A DNA stretch of 64,000 nucleotides from Arthrobacter sp. SLBN-112 (lineage in GTDB: Bacteria; Actinomycetota; Actinomycetes; Actinomycetales; Micrococcaceae). This document shows positions 51,243 through 60,646 of this stretch, one piece after another. Location of the stretch: positions 2,542,001 through 2,606,000 of the forward strand of contig NZ_VFMU01000001.1 of assembly GCF_006715225.1 (NCBI RefSeq), read 5' to 3'. Both the position numbers and the translations under genes were made by a program. The first letter of the stretch is position 1. Each line of letters starts with the position of its first letter. The notes beneath the pieces are model-generated. The model had not been told where the DNA came from and did not search any database. It saw only the letters and a list, made by a program, of their open reading frames with translations.

Positions 51243-52463
51243 CTACTGGAAGTCCGCCAGCCAGAGATCCGGGCCGAAGACTTCGTACTGGATGTCCTTG
51301 GGCCGGACGCCTGCGCCCACCAGGGCGGTCCGGACGGCTTGCATGAAGGGCACCGGGCCGCAGAGGTAATATTCGGCGTCGGATGGCAGCTGGACATCCT
51401 TGATGTTCATGAACCCTGAGCGCACGGTGCCGCCGGCCTCGGAGGTGGAGGATTGGGCGCCGTCCGGATCGAGGAACCACGTATTGAGGGACGCATCCGG
51501 CAGTGCGGCAAGGTCCGCCGTCACCTGGTTCCGCAGCGCGAAGGAGGCAGGGGAGTCGTCCGCGTGCAGGAACATAACCTTCCGCTGCGAGCCGGCCTTC
51601 ACCAGGTGGGACAGCATGCCTGCCATGGGCGTGATCCCGATGCCCGCGCTTGCCAGCACCACGGGCCGGTCCGTGTATTCGAGCACAACGTCGCCGAAGG
51701 GCGCCGAAAGGGTGACTTCATCGCCCACGTCGACGTGGTCGTGAAGGAGGTTGGACATCTCGCCGTCCGGCTTCCCGTCCGTGCGCACGCGCTTGACGGC
51801 GAACCGCCGGTGCTGCCCGTCGTCGGCCTGGGTGAGGCTGTACTGGCGGGGCTGCAGGACGCCGTCGGGCATCTGCATCCGGAGGGTGACGTACTGTCCG
51901 GGCAGGGAGGGCTTGACCTCCCGCTCGTCGGTCCGCTCCACCACGAAACTGACAACATCGCCGGTTTCCTGGATCTTTTCGGCCACCCGCCACGTGCGCC
52001 ACACGGTCTCCGGGCTCAGCCGGACGGCGTCGTACAATCCGCGTTCCTTGTTGATGAGCATGTTGGCCATAAGCCAGTAGACCTCGTCCCACGCCGCGGC
52101 CACTTCCGGGGTCACTGCGTCGCCGAGGACATCGACGATGGCCCACATCAGGTTGTCGTGCACCACCTGGTACTGCTCGGGGCTCAGGCCCAGGGACACG
52201 TGCTTGTGCGCAATGCGGGACAGCAGGTGGTCCGGCAGGTGCGTGGGGTCGTTGACGAGGAAGCCGGCAAACGCGGCGATTGACCCGGCCAGCGCCTGCT
52301 GCTGCCGGCCGTCGGCCTGGTTTCCGCGGTTGAAGAGGCCGTTGAGCAGTTCGGGATGTTCCTCGAACATGTGGCCATAGAAGCGGGAGGCGATGTCCTG
52401 GATGTTTTCGCCGACGACGGGAAGGGTCGCCTGGATCACGGGGTATGCGGTGTCTGACAGCAC
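51243..52463 (-). CDS. hmp: Flavohaemoglobin, nitric oxide dioxygenase
   Basis: 406 residues from GTG 52463 (AGAGGAGA upstream). It converts NO to nitrate using NADPH, FAD and haem. The globin has proximal His88 (IAHKHVSLG) and distal Tyr (SRFYGHMF) and Gln (RGNQADG). FAD binding is RQYSLTQA, and NAD(P)H binding GIGITPMAGML and YLCGPVPFMQAV. It is divergent from dusB. I see no certain NsrR-type site upstream. Confidence 0.95.
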   Translation of the reverse strand: MLSDTAYPVIQATLPVVGENIQDIASRFYGHMFEEHPELLNGLFNRGNQADGRQQQALAGSIAAFAGFLVNDPTHLPDHLLSRIAHKHVSLGLSPEQYQVVHDNLMWAIVDVLGDAVTPEVAAAWDEVYWLMANMLINKERGLYDAVRLSPETVWRTWRVAEKIQETGDVVSFVVERTDEREVKPSLPGQYVTLRMQMPDGVLQPRQYSLTQADDGQHRRFAVKRVRTDGKPDGEMSNLLHDHVDVGDEVTLSAPFGDVVLEYTDRPVVLASAGIGITPMAGMLSHLVKAGSQRKVMFLHADDSPASFALRNQVTADLAALPDASLNTWFLDPDGAQSSTSEAGGTVRSGFMNIKDVQLPSDAEYYLCGPVPFMQAVRTALVGAGVRPKDIQYEVFGPDLWLADFQ

Positions 52464-52600
52464 GGTGATCTCTCCTCTGAAGGCAGGCCCCTGGCAAGGC
52501 CCGGTTCCACGACACGCTAACAGCCGGCCGGAAACCCGCGACAGGCCCTTCGGCACTGGTGGGAAACCACCGATTTGCCCGGCTTTGCAACAATGGATAA

Positions 52601-53779
52601 GTGACTGTTGCAGCAACTCCTCCCGCCCCCAAGCTGGAACTCCCGCCCCTCAAGCTGGGACCCATCACCGTTGACACCCCCGTGGTCCTGGCTCCCATGG
52701 CCGGCATCACCAACTCCGCCTTCCGCAGGCTGTGCCGCGAATACGGCGGCGGCATGTACGTGGCGGAGATGGTCACCTCCCGTGCGCTGGTGGAGCGGAC
52801 CCCCGAATCCCTTCGCATCATTTCCCACGACGACGACGAGAAAGTCCGCTCCGTCCAGCTCTATGGCGTGGACCCGGCCACCGTCGGCGCCGCCGTGCGG
52901 ATGCTCGTGGAGGAAGACCGGGCCGACCACATCGACCTCAACTTCGGTTGCCCCGTCCCCAAGGTGACCCGGCGTGGTGGCGGGGCCGCGCTGCCCTGGA
53001 AGATCGATCTCTTCACCTCTATCGTTCAGACGGCCGTCAGGGAAGCCTCCAAGGGAAACGTCCCGCTCACCATCAAGATGCGCAAGGGCATCGACGATGA
53101 CCACCTGACGTACCTCGACGCCGGCCGCATCGCCCGTGATTCCGGTGTTGCCGCCGTCGCGCTCCACGGCCGCACTGCGGCCCAGTACTACTCGGGCCAG
53201 GCTGACTGGTCCGCCATTGCGCGCCTCCGCGAGGCCCTGCCGGATATCCCGGTGCTGGGCAACGGCGACATCTGGTCCGCCGAGGACGCCGTCCGGATGG
53301 TGCGGGAGACCGGCGTGGACGGCGTGGTGGTTGGCCGCGGCTGCCAGGGGCGGCCGTGGCTCTTCGGGGACCTGCAGGCCGCATTCGAAGGCAGCGACGT
53401 CCGGCACCGGCCCAACCTGCGGCAGGTGGCAGAGGGCGTCTACCGCCACGCCGAACTGATGGTGGAAACCTTCGGCGACGAAGGCAAGGCACTGCGCGAG
53501 ATCCGCAAGCACATCGCCTGGTACTTCAAGGGGTATGTGGTGGGCGGCGAACTGCGTACCCGGCTTGCCCTGGTCACCAGCCTGGAAGTGCTCCGGGACA
53601 CCCTGGCCGAGCTGGACCTGGATTCGCCCTATCCCGGAGTGGACGCCGAGGGCCCGCGCGGCCGTGCCGGCTCGCCCAAGAGGCCAGCCCTCCCCAAGGA
53701 CTGGCTCGACTCCCGGGCGCTGAACGATGACCAGTCCCGGGACATCGCAGCCGCCGAACTGGATGTTTCCGGTGGCTGA
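52601..53779 (+). CDS. dusB: tRNA-dihydrouridine synthase
   Basis: 392 residues from GTG 52601. FMN enzyme reducing uridine in tRNA. APMAGITNSAFRRLC, LNFGCPVPKV with catalytic Cys117, HGRTAAQYYSGQADW and LGNGDIWSAEDA are the family blocks. AACAAT lies exactly 6 nt before the start. dgt overlaps its 3' end. Confidence 0.94.
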   Translation: MTVAATPPAPKLELPPLKLGPITVDTPVVLAPMAGITNSAFRRLCREYGGGMYVAEMVTSRALVERTPESLRIISHDDDEKVRSVQLYGVDPATVGAAVRMLVEEDRADHIDLNFGCPVPKVTRRGGGAALPWKIDLFTSIVQTAVREASKGNVPLTIKMRKGIDDDHLTYLDAGRIARDSGVAAVALHGRTAAQYYSGQADWSAIARLREALPDIPVLGNGDIWSAEDAVRMVRETGVDGVVVGRGCQGRPWLFGDLQAAFEGSDVRHRPNLRQVAEGVYRHAELMVETFGDEGKALREIRKHIAWYFKGYVVGGELRTRLALVTSLEVLRDTLAELDLDSPYPGVDAEGPRGRAGSPKRPALPKDWLDSRALNDDQSRDIAAAELDVSGG

Positions 53780-55076
53780 GACACCGACTGCAGGAACGCC
53801 CACCGCCGCCCTGGCGCTGCCCGGGTACGATCTGCACGATTCTGCCCGGTGGGTGGAGGAGCCGCCCAAGAGCACCTACCGTTCAGACTTCGAGCGGGAC
53901 CGTGCCAGGGTGCTGCACTCCTCGGCCCTGCGCCGGCTGGGCGCCAAAACCCAGGTGGTGGCACCTGACACCGACGACTTCGTCCGCACCCGCCTCACGC
54001 ACAGCCTGGAAGTGGCCCAGGTGGGCCGCGAACTGGGCCGGGCCCTGGGCTGCGATCCCGACGTGGTGGACACCGCCTGCCTCAGCCATGATCTCGGCCA
54101 TCCGCCCTTCGGCCACAACGGCGAATCGGCGCTGAACGAGGTGGCGCATGCCATCGGCGGCTTCGAGGGCAACGCCCAGACCCTCCGCCTGCTCACCCGC
54201 CTCGAACCCAAGGTGCTCACGGTCGACGGCCGGCCCGCCGGACTGAACCTGACGCGCGCAAGCCTTGACGCGGCGTCGAAGTACCCGTGGTCCGCCCTGG
54301 AAGCGCCGGTGATCCACGGCCAGCGGACCAGCAAGTTCGGCGCGTATGAGGACGACCTGCCCATCTTCAACTGGCTCCGGGAGGGTGCGCCGGAGCGCCG
54401 GACCTGCCTGGAAGCCCAGGTGATGGACCTGGCGGACGACATCTCCTACTCGGTGCACGACGTGGAGGACGCGATTGTTGCCGGCCACTTCCAGCTGCGC
54501 TGGATGGACAACCCGGACCACCGCGCCCGCGTGGTGGGTTACGCCAAGCAGTGGTACCTGCCGCACAACGATCCCGCAGCCATCGATGCCGCACTCGCCC
54601 GGCTGGAGGCCACGGACGTGTGGGTGCGCGAGGCGGACGGCAGCCGCAAGTCCATGGCGGCCCTGAAAAACATGACCAGCCAGCTGATCGGCAGGTTCTG
54701 CCAGAGCGCCCTGGAAACCACGCGCGCCGTCTACGGGCCGGAGAACCTCACGCGGTACAACGCCGAACTGATGGTTCCGGACGAGACCGTCATGGAGATC
54801 GCCGTGATGAAGGGCCTTGCCACCACCTTCGTGATGACCACCGAACACCGGCAGCCCATTTACGAGCGCCAGCGGGAGGTGCTCCACGCCCTGGTGACCG
54901 CCCTCAGCGCCACCGGGGACCGGCACCTGGAACCGATGTTCGCGGCGGATTGGCGCGCGGCGGACGACGACGGCGCGCGGCTTCGCGTGGTCATCGACCA
55001 GGTGGCGTCCCTCACCGACGGTTCCGCCCTGGCCATGTATGAGCGCCTGGTGGGGAGCCTGCCCTCGCTGTGGTGA
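53763..55076 (+). CDS. dgt: dGTP triphosphohydrolase-like HD protein
   Basis: About 437 residues. HD-domain enzyme that cleaves dNTPs (classically dGTP) to deoxynucleoside and triphosphate. RTRLTHSLEVAQ supplies the first His and CLSHDLGHPPFGHNGE the HD pair. The start is uncertain: ATG 53763 is taken, GTG 53772 is equally plausible, and both overlap the dusB stop. The last codons and stop fall in the first unit of a 15-bp tandem repeat. It lies between dusB and dnaG. Confidence 0.92.
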   Translation: MFPVAETPTAGTPTAALALPGYDLHDSARWVEEPPKSTYRSDFERDRARVLHSSALRRLGAKTQVVAPDTDDFVRTRLTHSLEVAQVGRELGRALGCDPDVVDTACLSHDLGHPPFGHNGESALNEVAHAIGGFEGNAQTLRLLTRLEPKVLTVDGRPAGLNLTRASLDAASKYPWSALEAPVIHGQRTSKFGAYEDDLPIFNWLREGAPERRTCLEAQVMDLADDISYSVHDVEDAIVAGHFQLRWMDNPDHRARVVGYAKQWYLPHNDPAAIDAALARLEATDVWVREADGSRKSMAALKNMTSQLIGRFCQSALETTRAVYGPENLTRYNAELMVPDETVMEIAVMKGLATTFVMTTEHRQPIYERQREVLHALVTALSATGDRHLEPMFAADWRAADDDGARLRVVIDQVASLTDGSALAMYERLVGSLPSLW

Positions 55077-55111
55077 GGAACGCTGTGGTGAGGAACGCTG
55101 TGGTGAGGAAC
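55067..55111 (+). repeat. 3 x 15-bp tandem repeat carrying the dgt stop codon
   Basis: Identical 15-bp units GCTGTGGTGAGGAAC at 55067-55081, 55082-55096 and 55097-55111, then a degenerate part-copy to about 55120. The TGA stop is in the first unit. Confidence 0.95.
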
Positions 55112-55179
55112 GCCGTGGTGCGCCGCCCGCCGTCGTACCGTGGGCCGGGAAGGTCAGTGCCCGGCACTAGGATGGCTCT

Positions 55180-57123
55180 GTGGCTGGGCTGATCAAACGT
55201 GAAGATATCGACGAAGTACGCCAGCGCACGGACATCAAGGAAGTGGTGGACGGCTACGTCACGCTCAAGGGTGCCGGGCTGGGCACCTTCAAGGGCCTGT
55301 GCCCCTTCCACGACGAGCGCTCGCCGTCCTTTACCGTCCGTCCCCAGGTGGGCCGCTACCACTGCTTCGGCTGTGGCGAGGACGGCGACGTCATCGCCTT
55401 CGTCCAAAAGCAGGACCACAGCTCCTTCCAGGAAGCCGTGGAAAAGCTCGCCGCCCGCATCGGCTACGAGCTCCGCTACGAGGACGGCGGCACCGGCCCC
55501 AACCGCGAGGAAGTAGGACGGCGCCAGCGGCTCCTGGATGCGCACAAGATCGCGGACGAGTTCTTCCGGGCCCAACTCCTGACGCCTGGAGCCGCGGAGG
55601 GCCGGACCTTCCTGCATGGCCGGGGCTTTGACCGGGCTGCCGCCGAGCACTTCGGTGTGGGCTATGCCCCGCAAGGCTGGGACGCCCTCCTGAAGCACCT
55701 TCGCGGCCGTGGATTCACCGATGCCGAGCTCAAACTCACCGGAATGTTCAGCGAAGGCAACCGGGGGATCTACGACCGTTTCCGCGGCCGCCTCATCTGG
55801 CCGATCAAGGACATCGCCGGCGACACCATCGGCTTCGGCGCGCGCAAGCTCTACGAGGACGACCAGGGCCCCAAGTACCTCAACACCCCGGAAACCACGC
55901 TCTACAAGAAGTCACAGGTCCTGTACGGCATCGACCTCGCCAAGCGCAGCATCGCCAAGGACCGCCAGTTGGTGGTGGTGGAGGGCTACACCGACGTGAT
56001 GGCCTGCCACCTTGCGGGCATCACGACGGCGGTGGCCACCTGCGGCACCGCGTTCGGCACCGAGCACATCAAGATAGCCCGCCGGCTGCTGTCCGACGAC
56101 GGCACCGGGGGAGAAGTGGTGTTCACCTTTGACGGCGACGCCGCCGGCCAGAAAGCGGCCCTCCGGGCCTTCGAGGAGGACCAGCGGTTCACCGCGCAGA
56201 CCTACGTGGCCGTGGAACCCACCGGCGCCGATCCCTGCGACCTCCGCCTCAGCCGGGGGGATGAAGCCGTGCACGCCCTGATCCAGTCCCGGCGTCCGTT
56301 GTTCGAGTTCGCTATCCGCACCACGCTGAGGCAGTTCAATCTGGACACCGTGGAAGGCCGTGTCCAGGGCCTGAAGGCATCCGTGCCCGTGGTTGCGGCC
56401 ATCCGCGACGCCTCCACCCGGACCGGCTACTGCCAGGCGCTGACCGGCTGGCTGGGCATGCCGGACCCCAACGAGGTCCTGCGCATGGTCACCGCGGCGG
56501 TCAAGCGCGGCGAAACGGGACGTCCCGCCGCCCCGGGCCAACCGCAAGGGGGAGCCACCAACCCCTCCACGGCCCACTCCGGCGCCTCCCAGGCCGGCGG
56601 TCCCGGGGTAGCTGCGGGGCCGGCGTCGGGCGCCGTGCCCTCCTACCACCGCCCCGATCCGCGCGACCCCGTGGCCTCGATGGAACGGCAGGCGCTGGAA
56701 GTGGCGCTGCAGCAGCCCGCGCTGCTGGCAGGAGGGGTCTGGGACAGGTTCGCTGCCGCCGGGTTTGCCACCCCGGCCTTCCAGGCCGTCCATGACGCCA
56801 TGAGGGCCACCGGCCCCGGGCTTGTGGGGGATCCCGCGCGCTGGGTGGAACACGTCATGCACGAGGTTCCGGAGCCGCTCCGGCCCCTGGTCTCGGAGCT
56901 TTCCGTGGTGCCGCTGCCGGCGCACACGGAGGAGGCGGTGCTGAAGTACTGCCGGGACATCCTGTCCAGGCTGTTCGAACTGCAGATTACCCGCGTCAAA
57001 GCGGACAAGATGGGCCAGCTGCAGCGCCTCGACGCCGCGGCGGACCCGGAAACCTATCAGCGGCTCAACCGAGAACTGATGATGCTGGAAATGGAACGCC
57101 GGGCACTGCGGGCGGAGTCGTAG
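55180..57123 (+). CDS. dnaG: DNA primase
   Basis: 647 residues from GTG 55180, with TAGGAT exactly 6 nt upstream (55168-55173), so probably leaderless. Makes RNA primers for replication. The CHC2 zinc finger is Cys41, His44, Cys62, Cys65. The TOPRIM core has VVVEGYTDVMA and FTFDGDAAGQKA. A Gly/Ala-rich linker (about 445-500) leads to the C-terminal helicase-binding domain. Confidence 0.96.
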   Translation: MAGLIKREDIDEVRQRTDIKEVVDGYVTLKGAGLGTFKGLCPFHDERSPSFTVRPQVGRYHCFGCGEDGDVIAFVQKQDHSSFQEAVEKLAARIGYELRYEDGGTGPNREEVGRRQRLLDAHKIADEFFRAQLLTPGAAEGRTFLHGRGFDRAAAEHFGVGYAPQGWDALLKHLRGRGFTDAELKLTGMFSEGNRGIYDRFRGRLIWPIKDIAGDTIGFGARKLYEDDQGPKYLNTPETTLYKKSQVLYGIDLAKRSIAKDRQLVVVEGYTDVMACHLAGITTAVATCGTAFGTEHIKIARRLLSDDGTGGEVVFTFDGDAAGQKAALRAFEEDQRFTAQTYVAVEPTGADPCDLRLSRGDEAVHALIQSRRPLFEFAIRTTLRQFNLDTVEGRVQGLKASVPVVAAIRDASTRTGYCQALTGWLGMPDPNEVLRMVTAAVKRGETGRPAAPGQPQGGATNPSTAHSGASQAGGPGVAAGPASGAVPSYHRPDPRDPVASMERQALEVALQQPALLAGGVWDRFAAAGFATPAFQAVHDAMRATGPGLVGDPARWVEHVMHEVPEPLRPLVSELSVVPLPAHTEEAVLKYCRDILSRLFELQITRVKADKMGQLQRLDAAADPETYQRLNRELMMLEMERRALRAES

Positions 57124-57228
57124 CCGGCGCCTGCTCCGCGCAGGGGTGGCTGGCGGGCGTGGGGCAGGTCACTGCCGGCTCGATTTCGTTTCCGCCGCAG
57201 GTGTTTGCTAGGCTGATACCCGCTTCAT

Positions 57229-57301
57229 TCCTCCTTAGCTCAATTGGCAGAGCATTCGACTGTTAATCGAAGGGTTGCTGGTTCAAGTCCAGCAGGAGGA
57301 G
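57229..57301 (+). tRNA. tRNA-Asn (anticodon GTT), copy 1
   Basis: 73 nt cloverleaf. Acceptor TCCTCCT/AGGAGGA, D-arm GCTC, anticodon loop CTGTTAA with GTT at 57262-57264, T-arm CTGGTTCAAGTCCAG. The 3' CCA is not encoded. It lies 105 bases after dnaG. Confidence 0.97.
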
Positions 57302-57309
57302 CTTCCAAT

Positions 57310-57341
57310 CCCCGTTCCGGCCTCCGGAACGGGGATTTTTT
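57310..57341 (+). terminator. Intrinsic terminator after tRNA-Asn copy 1
   Basis: Perfect 11-bp stem CCCCGTTCCGG with a 3-nt loop, then A and six T (57336-57341). Confidence 0.95.
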
Positions 57342-57425
57342 GTACTCCGAAAGGGCCGTTTGGGCCCGCAAAACCGCCGATTTCCCTTGTGCCGGAATCC
57401 TTTGCTAATGTCATACCTGCTTCAT

Positions 57426-57498
57426 TCCTCCTTAGCTCAATTGGCAGAGCATTCGACTGTTAATCGAAGGGTTGCTGGTTCAAGTCCAGCAGGAGGAG
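57426..57498 (+). tRNA. tRNA-Asn (anticodon GTT), copy 2
   Basis: Identical to copy 1 over all 73 nt and also alike upstream (GCTTCATTC and a similar TTTGCTA...ATACC promoter-like stretch), so the duplication includes the promoter. CCA is not encoded. Confidence 0.97.
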
Positions 57499-57505
57499 CG
57501 CTACG

Positions 57506-57547
57506 AAAAATCCCCGTTCCTCCACATGGAGGAACGGGGATTTTTTC
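57506..57547 (+). terminator. Intrinsic terminator after tRNA-Asn copy 2
   Basis: Perfect 18-bp stem (57506-57523 with 57528-57545), ACAT loop, flanked by A-run and T-run, so it could also end transcription from the opposite strand. Confidence 0.95.
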
Positions 57548-57587
57548 TTTCCGCGGGGCGGGAAGCTGAGCGGGGCGGGAAAGCCGG

Positions 57588-57995
57588 CTAGACGAAGTCC
57601 ATCTCCACCTGCAGGAACCTTTCGGCCTCGGCGATGGCTGCCTCGAAGGCCTCCTTCTCGGTGGGCGACTTCCGGGGTTCGCGCGGGCTCCATTCATGCG
57701 GCGCGGAGTGGATCCGCACAAAGCCTGTGTCCGGCGGGGCGTAGAAAATACCGAAGCGCTGCACCGGCCATTCCGGCGAAGTCTCCGGCGCCACCAGCAG
57801 GGCTGCATTGAAGGCGGGGTTGAACCATTGGGCGATGGGCCTGCGCCGGTCTTCGGTGAACAGCCCGGCCGCGTACAGCGCCGCCGACTGCTGTCCCGCC
57901 TGCGCGCACAGCCGCTCCCACCACAGTGGCAGGATCCGGGCGTCGCACCGTTGCCAGGTGGCCGGAAGTGGCGGTTGGTTCTGCCAGTTGGGCAC
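57588..57995 (-). CDS. Conserved-looking hypothetical protein
   Basis: 135 residues from GTG 57995. TAAAAT on the minus strand lies exactly 6 nt before it (58002-58007), the clearest leaderless-type start in the window. A Trp-rich N-terminus (PNWQNQPPLPATWQR, LPLWWERL) and a helical C-terminus (EKEAFEAAIAEAERFL). No family recognised. Confidence 0.6.
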   Translation of the reverse strand: MPNWQNQPPLPATWQRCDARILPLWWERLCAQAGQQSAALYAAGLFTEDRRRPIAQWFNPAFNAALLVAPETSPEWPVQRFGIFYAPPDTGFVRIHSAPHEWSPREPRKSPTEKEAFEAAIAEAERFLQVEMDFV

Positions 57996-58059
57996 GGGAT
58001 TATTTTATCCCCGGAGGCGGCCGCAGGGCAGGGAAAGCCGTCCCGGTCAGGCAAAACAG

Positions 58060-58269
58060 TCAGAGTCGCTTACGGGGCCCGCCGTTCCTTGGTCCGGGCT
58101 TCCTTGGTCCTGGATTCACCCGGTACAGGAGGGCGGCGCCTGCCAGCAGTCCCAGGACAATGCCCATGGCGGGGTTGCCCAGGGCGCGCCCCCCAAAATA
58201 GCCGACGACGGCGCCAAGCACCGCTCCGAGGAAAAGTCCCCTTCCGTTGCGGTGCGGTTTGCGGCTCAT
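58060..58269 (-). CDS. Small membrane protein
   Basis: 69 residues with two hydrophobic segments (LFLGAVLGAVVGYFGGRALG and AMGIVLGLLAGAALLY) separated by a short turn, then a basic Pro/Arg tail. GAAAGG lies before the ATG. No family recognised. Confidence 0.6.
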   Translation of the reverse strand: MSRKPHRNGRGLFLGAVLGAVVGYFGGRALGNPAMGIVLGLLAGAALLYRVNPGPRKPGPRNGGPRKRL

Positions 58270-58296
58270 GGGCTGCCTTTCAATGAAAGCCGGTGC

Positions 58297-59520
58297 TTAG
58301 TGAATGGACGGGACGGTACGCGGCCGGACCACCAGCCACAGCGCCGCAATGGCCACCAGGATGCATGCTGCCTGCACCGCGCCCATCGGCGCGGCGCTGG
58401 TGATGCCGATCCAGCCCACGACGGGCGAGATCAGTCCGGCTGTGAGGAACGTTGCCGCACCCAGCAGTGACGCGGCTGTTCCTGCCTGCCCTGCATGGCC
58501 GGCCAGCGCCAGCACCTGCACGCAGGGGAACATGAAGCCGGTGCCCATGATGTAGAACCACAGCGGGATCATGACGCCCCACAGCCCCAGGCCCGCGCGG
58601 TCGAACACCACGATCAGCAGGGCCATCAGGAACATCCATGCGGTGGCGCCGGCCAGGATCCATTGCGGCGGCACGATCCTGATCAGCCGCGCACTGGTCT
58701 GCACGCCGGCCACGATACCCAGGGAGTTGATGCCGAACAGCAGCCCGTACTGCTGGGCCGAGAATCCAAACACATCCTGGAAGAGGAACGGTGAGGCTGA
58801 CAAATAGGTGAAGAGGCCGCCGAAATTGAAGCCGGCCACCATCAGCAGCCCCACGAAGATCCGGTCGCTGAAAAGGACCTTGTAGCGCTGCCGTGCCGTC
58901 ATGCCGCTCTGGCCGCGCTTCTCCGGTGGGAGGGTTTCGCGCACCAGGAGCAGGGCCGCCACGATCACCAATGTCCCGTAGGCGGCCAGGAACACGAAGA
59001 TGCCTGGCCACGGCATCACCAGGAGCAGCTGTGAGCCAATGACGGGGGCAAGGATGGGCGCCAGGCCGTTGACCAGGGACATCCGGGAGAACATCCGCAC
59101 CATCGCATAGCCGGAGAAGAGATCCCGCACCATGGCCATGGCCACCACGCCGCCGCCTGCGGCACCGACGCCCATCAGCACCCGGAAGACCCCCAACGTG
59201 TTGATGTCCGTGGACAGGGCGGCGCCCAGGGATGCGGCGATGTGCAGTGCCGTGGCCAGGATCAGCGGGGTGCGGCGGCCGAACCTGTCGCTGAATGGCC
59301 CCACCACCAGCTGCCCAAATGCAAAACCCACCGTGGTGCCTGCCAGGGTGAGCTGGACCTGGGCCTCGGTCACCCCCAGGCTTTCCTCCAGCGCGGGAAA
59401 GGCAGGCAGATAGAGATCGATGGTGAACGGACCGAGCGCCGTCAGGGCGCCAAGGAGGAGGATGTACAGGAGCTTCCGGCGGCGGCTGAGCAGGTCGCCT
59501 GGATTGGGGGGATTGGTCAC
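58297..59520 (-). CDS. Bcr/CflA-type MFS drug exporter
   Basis: 407 residues from GTG 59520; the open frame continues far upstream but only as a shadow of the converging gene. Twelve membrane segments, FTIDLYLPAFPAL and GPFSDRFGRRTPLI (MFS loop 2-3), VMGVGAAGGGVVAMAMVRDLF (export motif). It probably expels drugs or sulfonamide-like compounds. TAGGAT lies 8 nt upstream of the GTG. Confidence 0.9.
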   Translation of the reverse strand: MTNPPNPGDLLSRRRKLLYILLLGALTALGPFTIDLYLPAFPALEESLGVTEAQVQLTLAGTTVGFAFGQLVVGPFSDRFGRRTPLILATALHIAASLGAALSTDINTLGVFRVLMGVGAAGGGVVAMAMVRDLFSGYAMVRMFSRMSLVNGLAPILAPVIGSQLLLVMPWPGIFVFLAAYGTLVIVAALLLVRETLPPEKRGQSGMTARQRYKVLFSDRIFVGLLMVAGFNFGGLFTYLSASPFLFQDVFGFSAQQYGLLFGINSLGIVAGVQTSARLIRIVPPQWILAGATAWMFLMALLIVVFDRAGLGLWGVMIPLWFYIMGTGFMFPCVQVLALAGHAGQAGTAASLLGAATFLTAGLISPVVGWIGITSAAPMGAVQAACILVAIAALWLVVRPRTVPSIH

Positions 59521-59700
59521 GGAGAACAATCCTAGGCCCGGCGGGGGTGCTTTTTGCAGCGTTGTAGGCCGCGCCGCCCGGCAAGCCCCCGGGTTCGCCC
59601 TGAACCTGAATGGTAGTTTTGGTGGCGTGGACTGTGCGGCTGCACATGTCCGCGGCAAACGGAAGCAGTATCGACCCATAAAACCAGTAAGGCGGAACCG

Positions 59701-60552
59701 ATGAGCGGACGTCACAGCGGGCGCACCAGCCCCGGATTGCGTATCACTGCGCTGCCCGGGACGGCAAGGCTCCTTTTCCGGTTGGCGCCACGCCAGCTCA
59801 ATGACGAGATCGCGTTCGCCAAGATCGAACTCAAGCGCAAGGGAATCCAGGTAGGCGTGGCCGCGGCATTCTTCGCCGTGGCGCTCCTCTTTCTTGCGTT
59901 CCTGGTGGTGGGCCTGATCGTCGCAGCCATCATGGGACTGGCCACCATCATGCCTGCGTGGCTGGCTGCCCTCCTGGTATCCGCCGCTTTCCTGCTGATA
60001 GCCCTTATCGGCGGGCTCGTTGGGCTCGCCCGGTTCAAGAAGGCCATGCCGCTGATGCCGGAGGAAACCATCCGCGGCATCAGGCACGATATCGGCGTTG
60101 CCCGGGAAGGGTCCGCCTTCAACCCGGCCGTCCTGGACCCGCAGAGCCCCGAGGCCAAGGCTGCGAAGGCAGCCAAGGCCGAAGCAGCGGCCAAGGCCAA
60201 GGCCGAGAAGGCAGCAAAGGCTGCCGAGCACGACAAGGAATTCCCGCACGCCTCCGAGCCCGAGCTGGTGCACCGGCTGAGCCAGCGGCGCCACCACCTC
60301 ACCGAGGTCCGCGACGAACTCGGCACGGAGCTGGACCTCAAGACCCAGGCCCGCTACGTGCTGGCCGCCGCACAGGTCAAAGCCCGCGAGACCCAGGTGC
60401 TGGCGCAGCGCAGCATGGATGCGGCGGGCCAAAGGCTTGCAGCGTTCTCCGGATCCACCGACCTGTCCAGGCGGTGGAAGCCACTGGCAGCTTTCGCAGC
60501 GGCCGGAACCGTCCTGGTGGTCCTCCTCCGAAAGCTGCTCCGCTCCAGCTAG
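59701..60552 (+). CDS. Holin-like membrane protein (phage-holin_3_6-type)
   Basis: 283 residues. Two membrane segments (about 55-105) after a basic N-terminus, a long Ala/Lys/Glu coiled-coil stretch (about 155-185), a second helical region and a C-terminal hydrophobic segment. The N-terminal part resembles the phage-holin-family proteins that are common chromosomal genes, not a functional prophage. AAGGCGG precedes the ATG. Confidence 0.75.
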   Translation: MSGRHSGRTSPGLRITALPGTARLLFRLAPRQLNDEIAFAKIELKRKGIQVGVAAAFFAVALLFLAFLVVGLIVAAIMGLATIMPAWLAALLVSAAFLLIALIGGLVGLARFKKAMPLMPEETIRGIRHDIGVAREGSAFNPAVLDPQSPEAKAAKAAKAEAAAKAKAEKAAKAAEHDKEFPHASEPELVHRLSQRRHHLTEVRDELGTELDLKTQARYVLAAAQVKARETQVLAQRSMDAAGQRLAAFSGSTDLSRRWKPLAAFAAAGTVLVVLLRKLLRSS

Positions 60553-60559
60553 GCCAGTG

Positions 60560-60589
60560 CAATGCACAACGCTCCAATGCACAACGTTC
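60560..60589 (+). repeat. 2 x 15-bp tandem repeat after the holin-like gene
   Basis: CAATGCACAACGCTC (60560-60574) and CAATGCACAACGTTC (60575-60589) differ at one base, with degenerate flanking part-copies, 7 bases after the stop. Confidence 0.85.
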
Positions 60590-60646
60590 CAGTGGACGAC
60601 TCATAACCGAAAGACCGTGATGCGGCGCAGGAAGGAGAGGGGACGG

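Noticed and set aside
52556..52572. NsrR-like site upstream of hmp
   Set aside because: Only a 5-bp GGTGG/CCACC stem with a GAAA loop; too short and unlike known NsrR sites.
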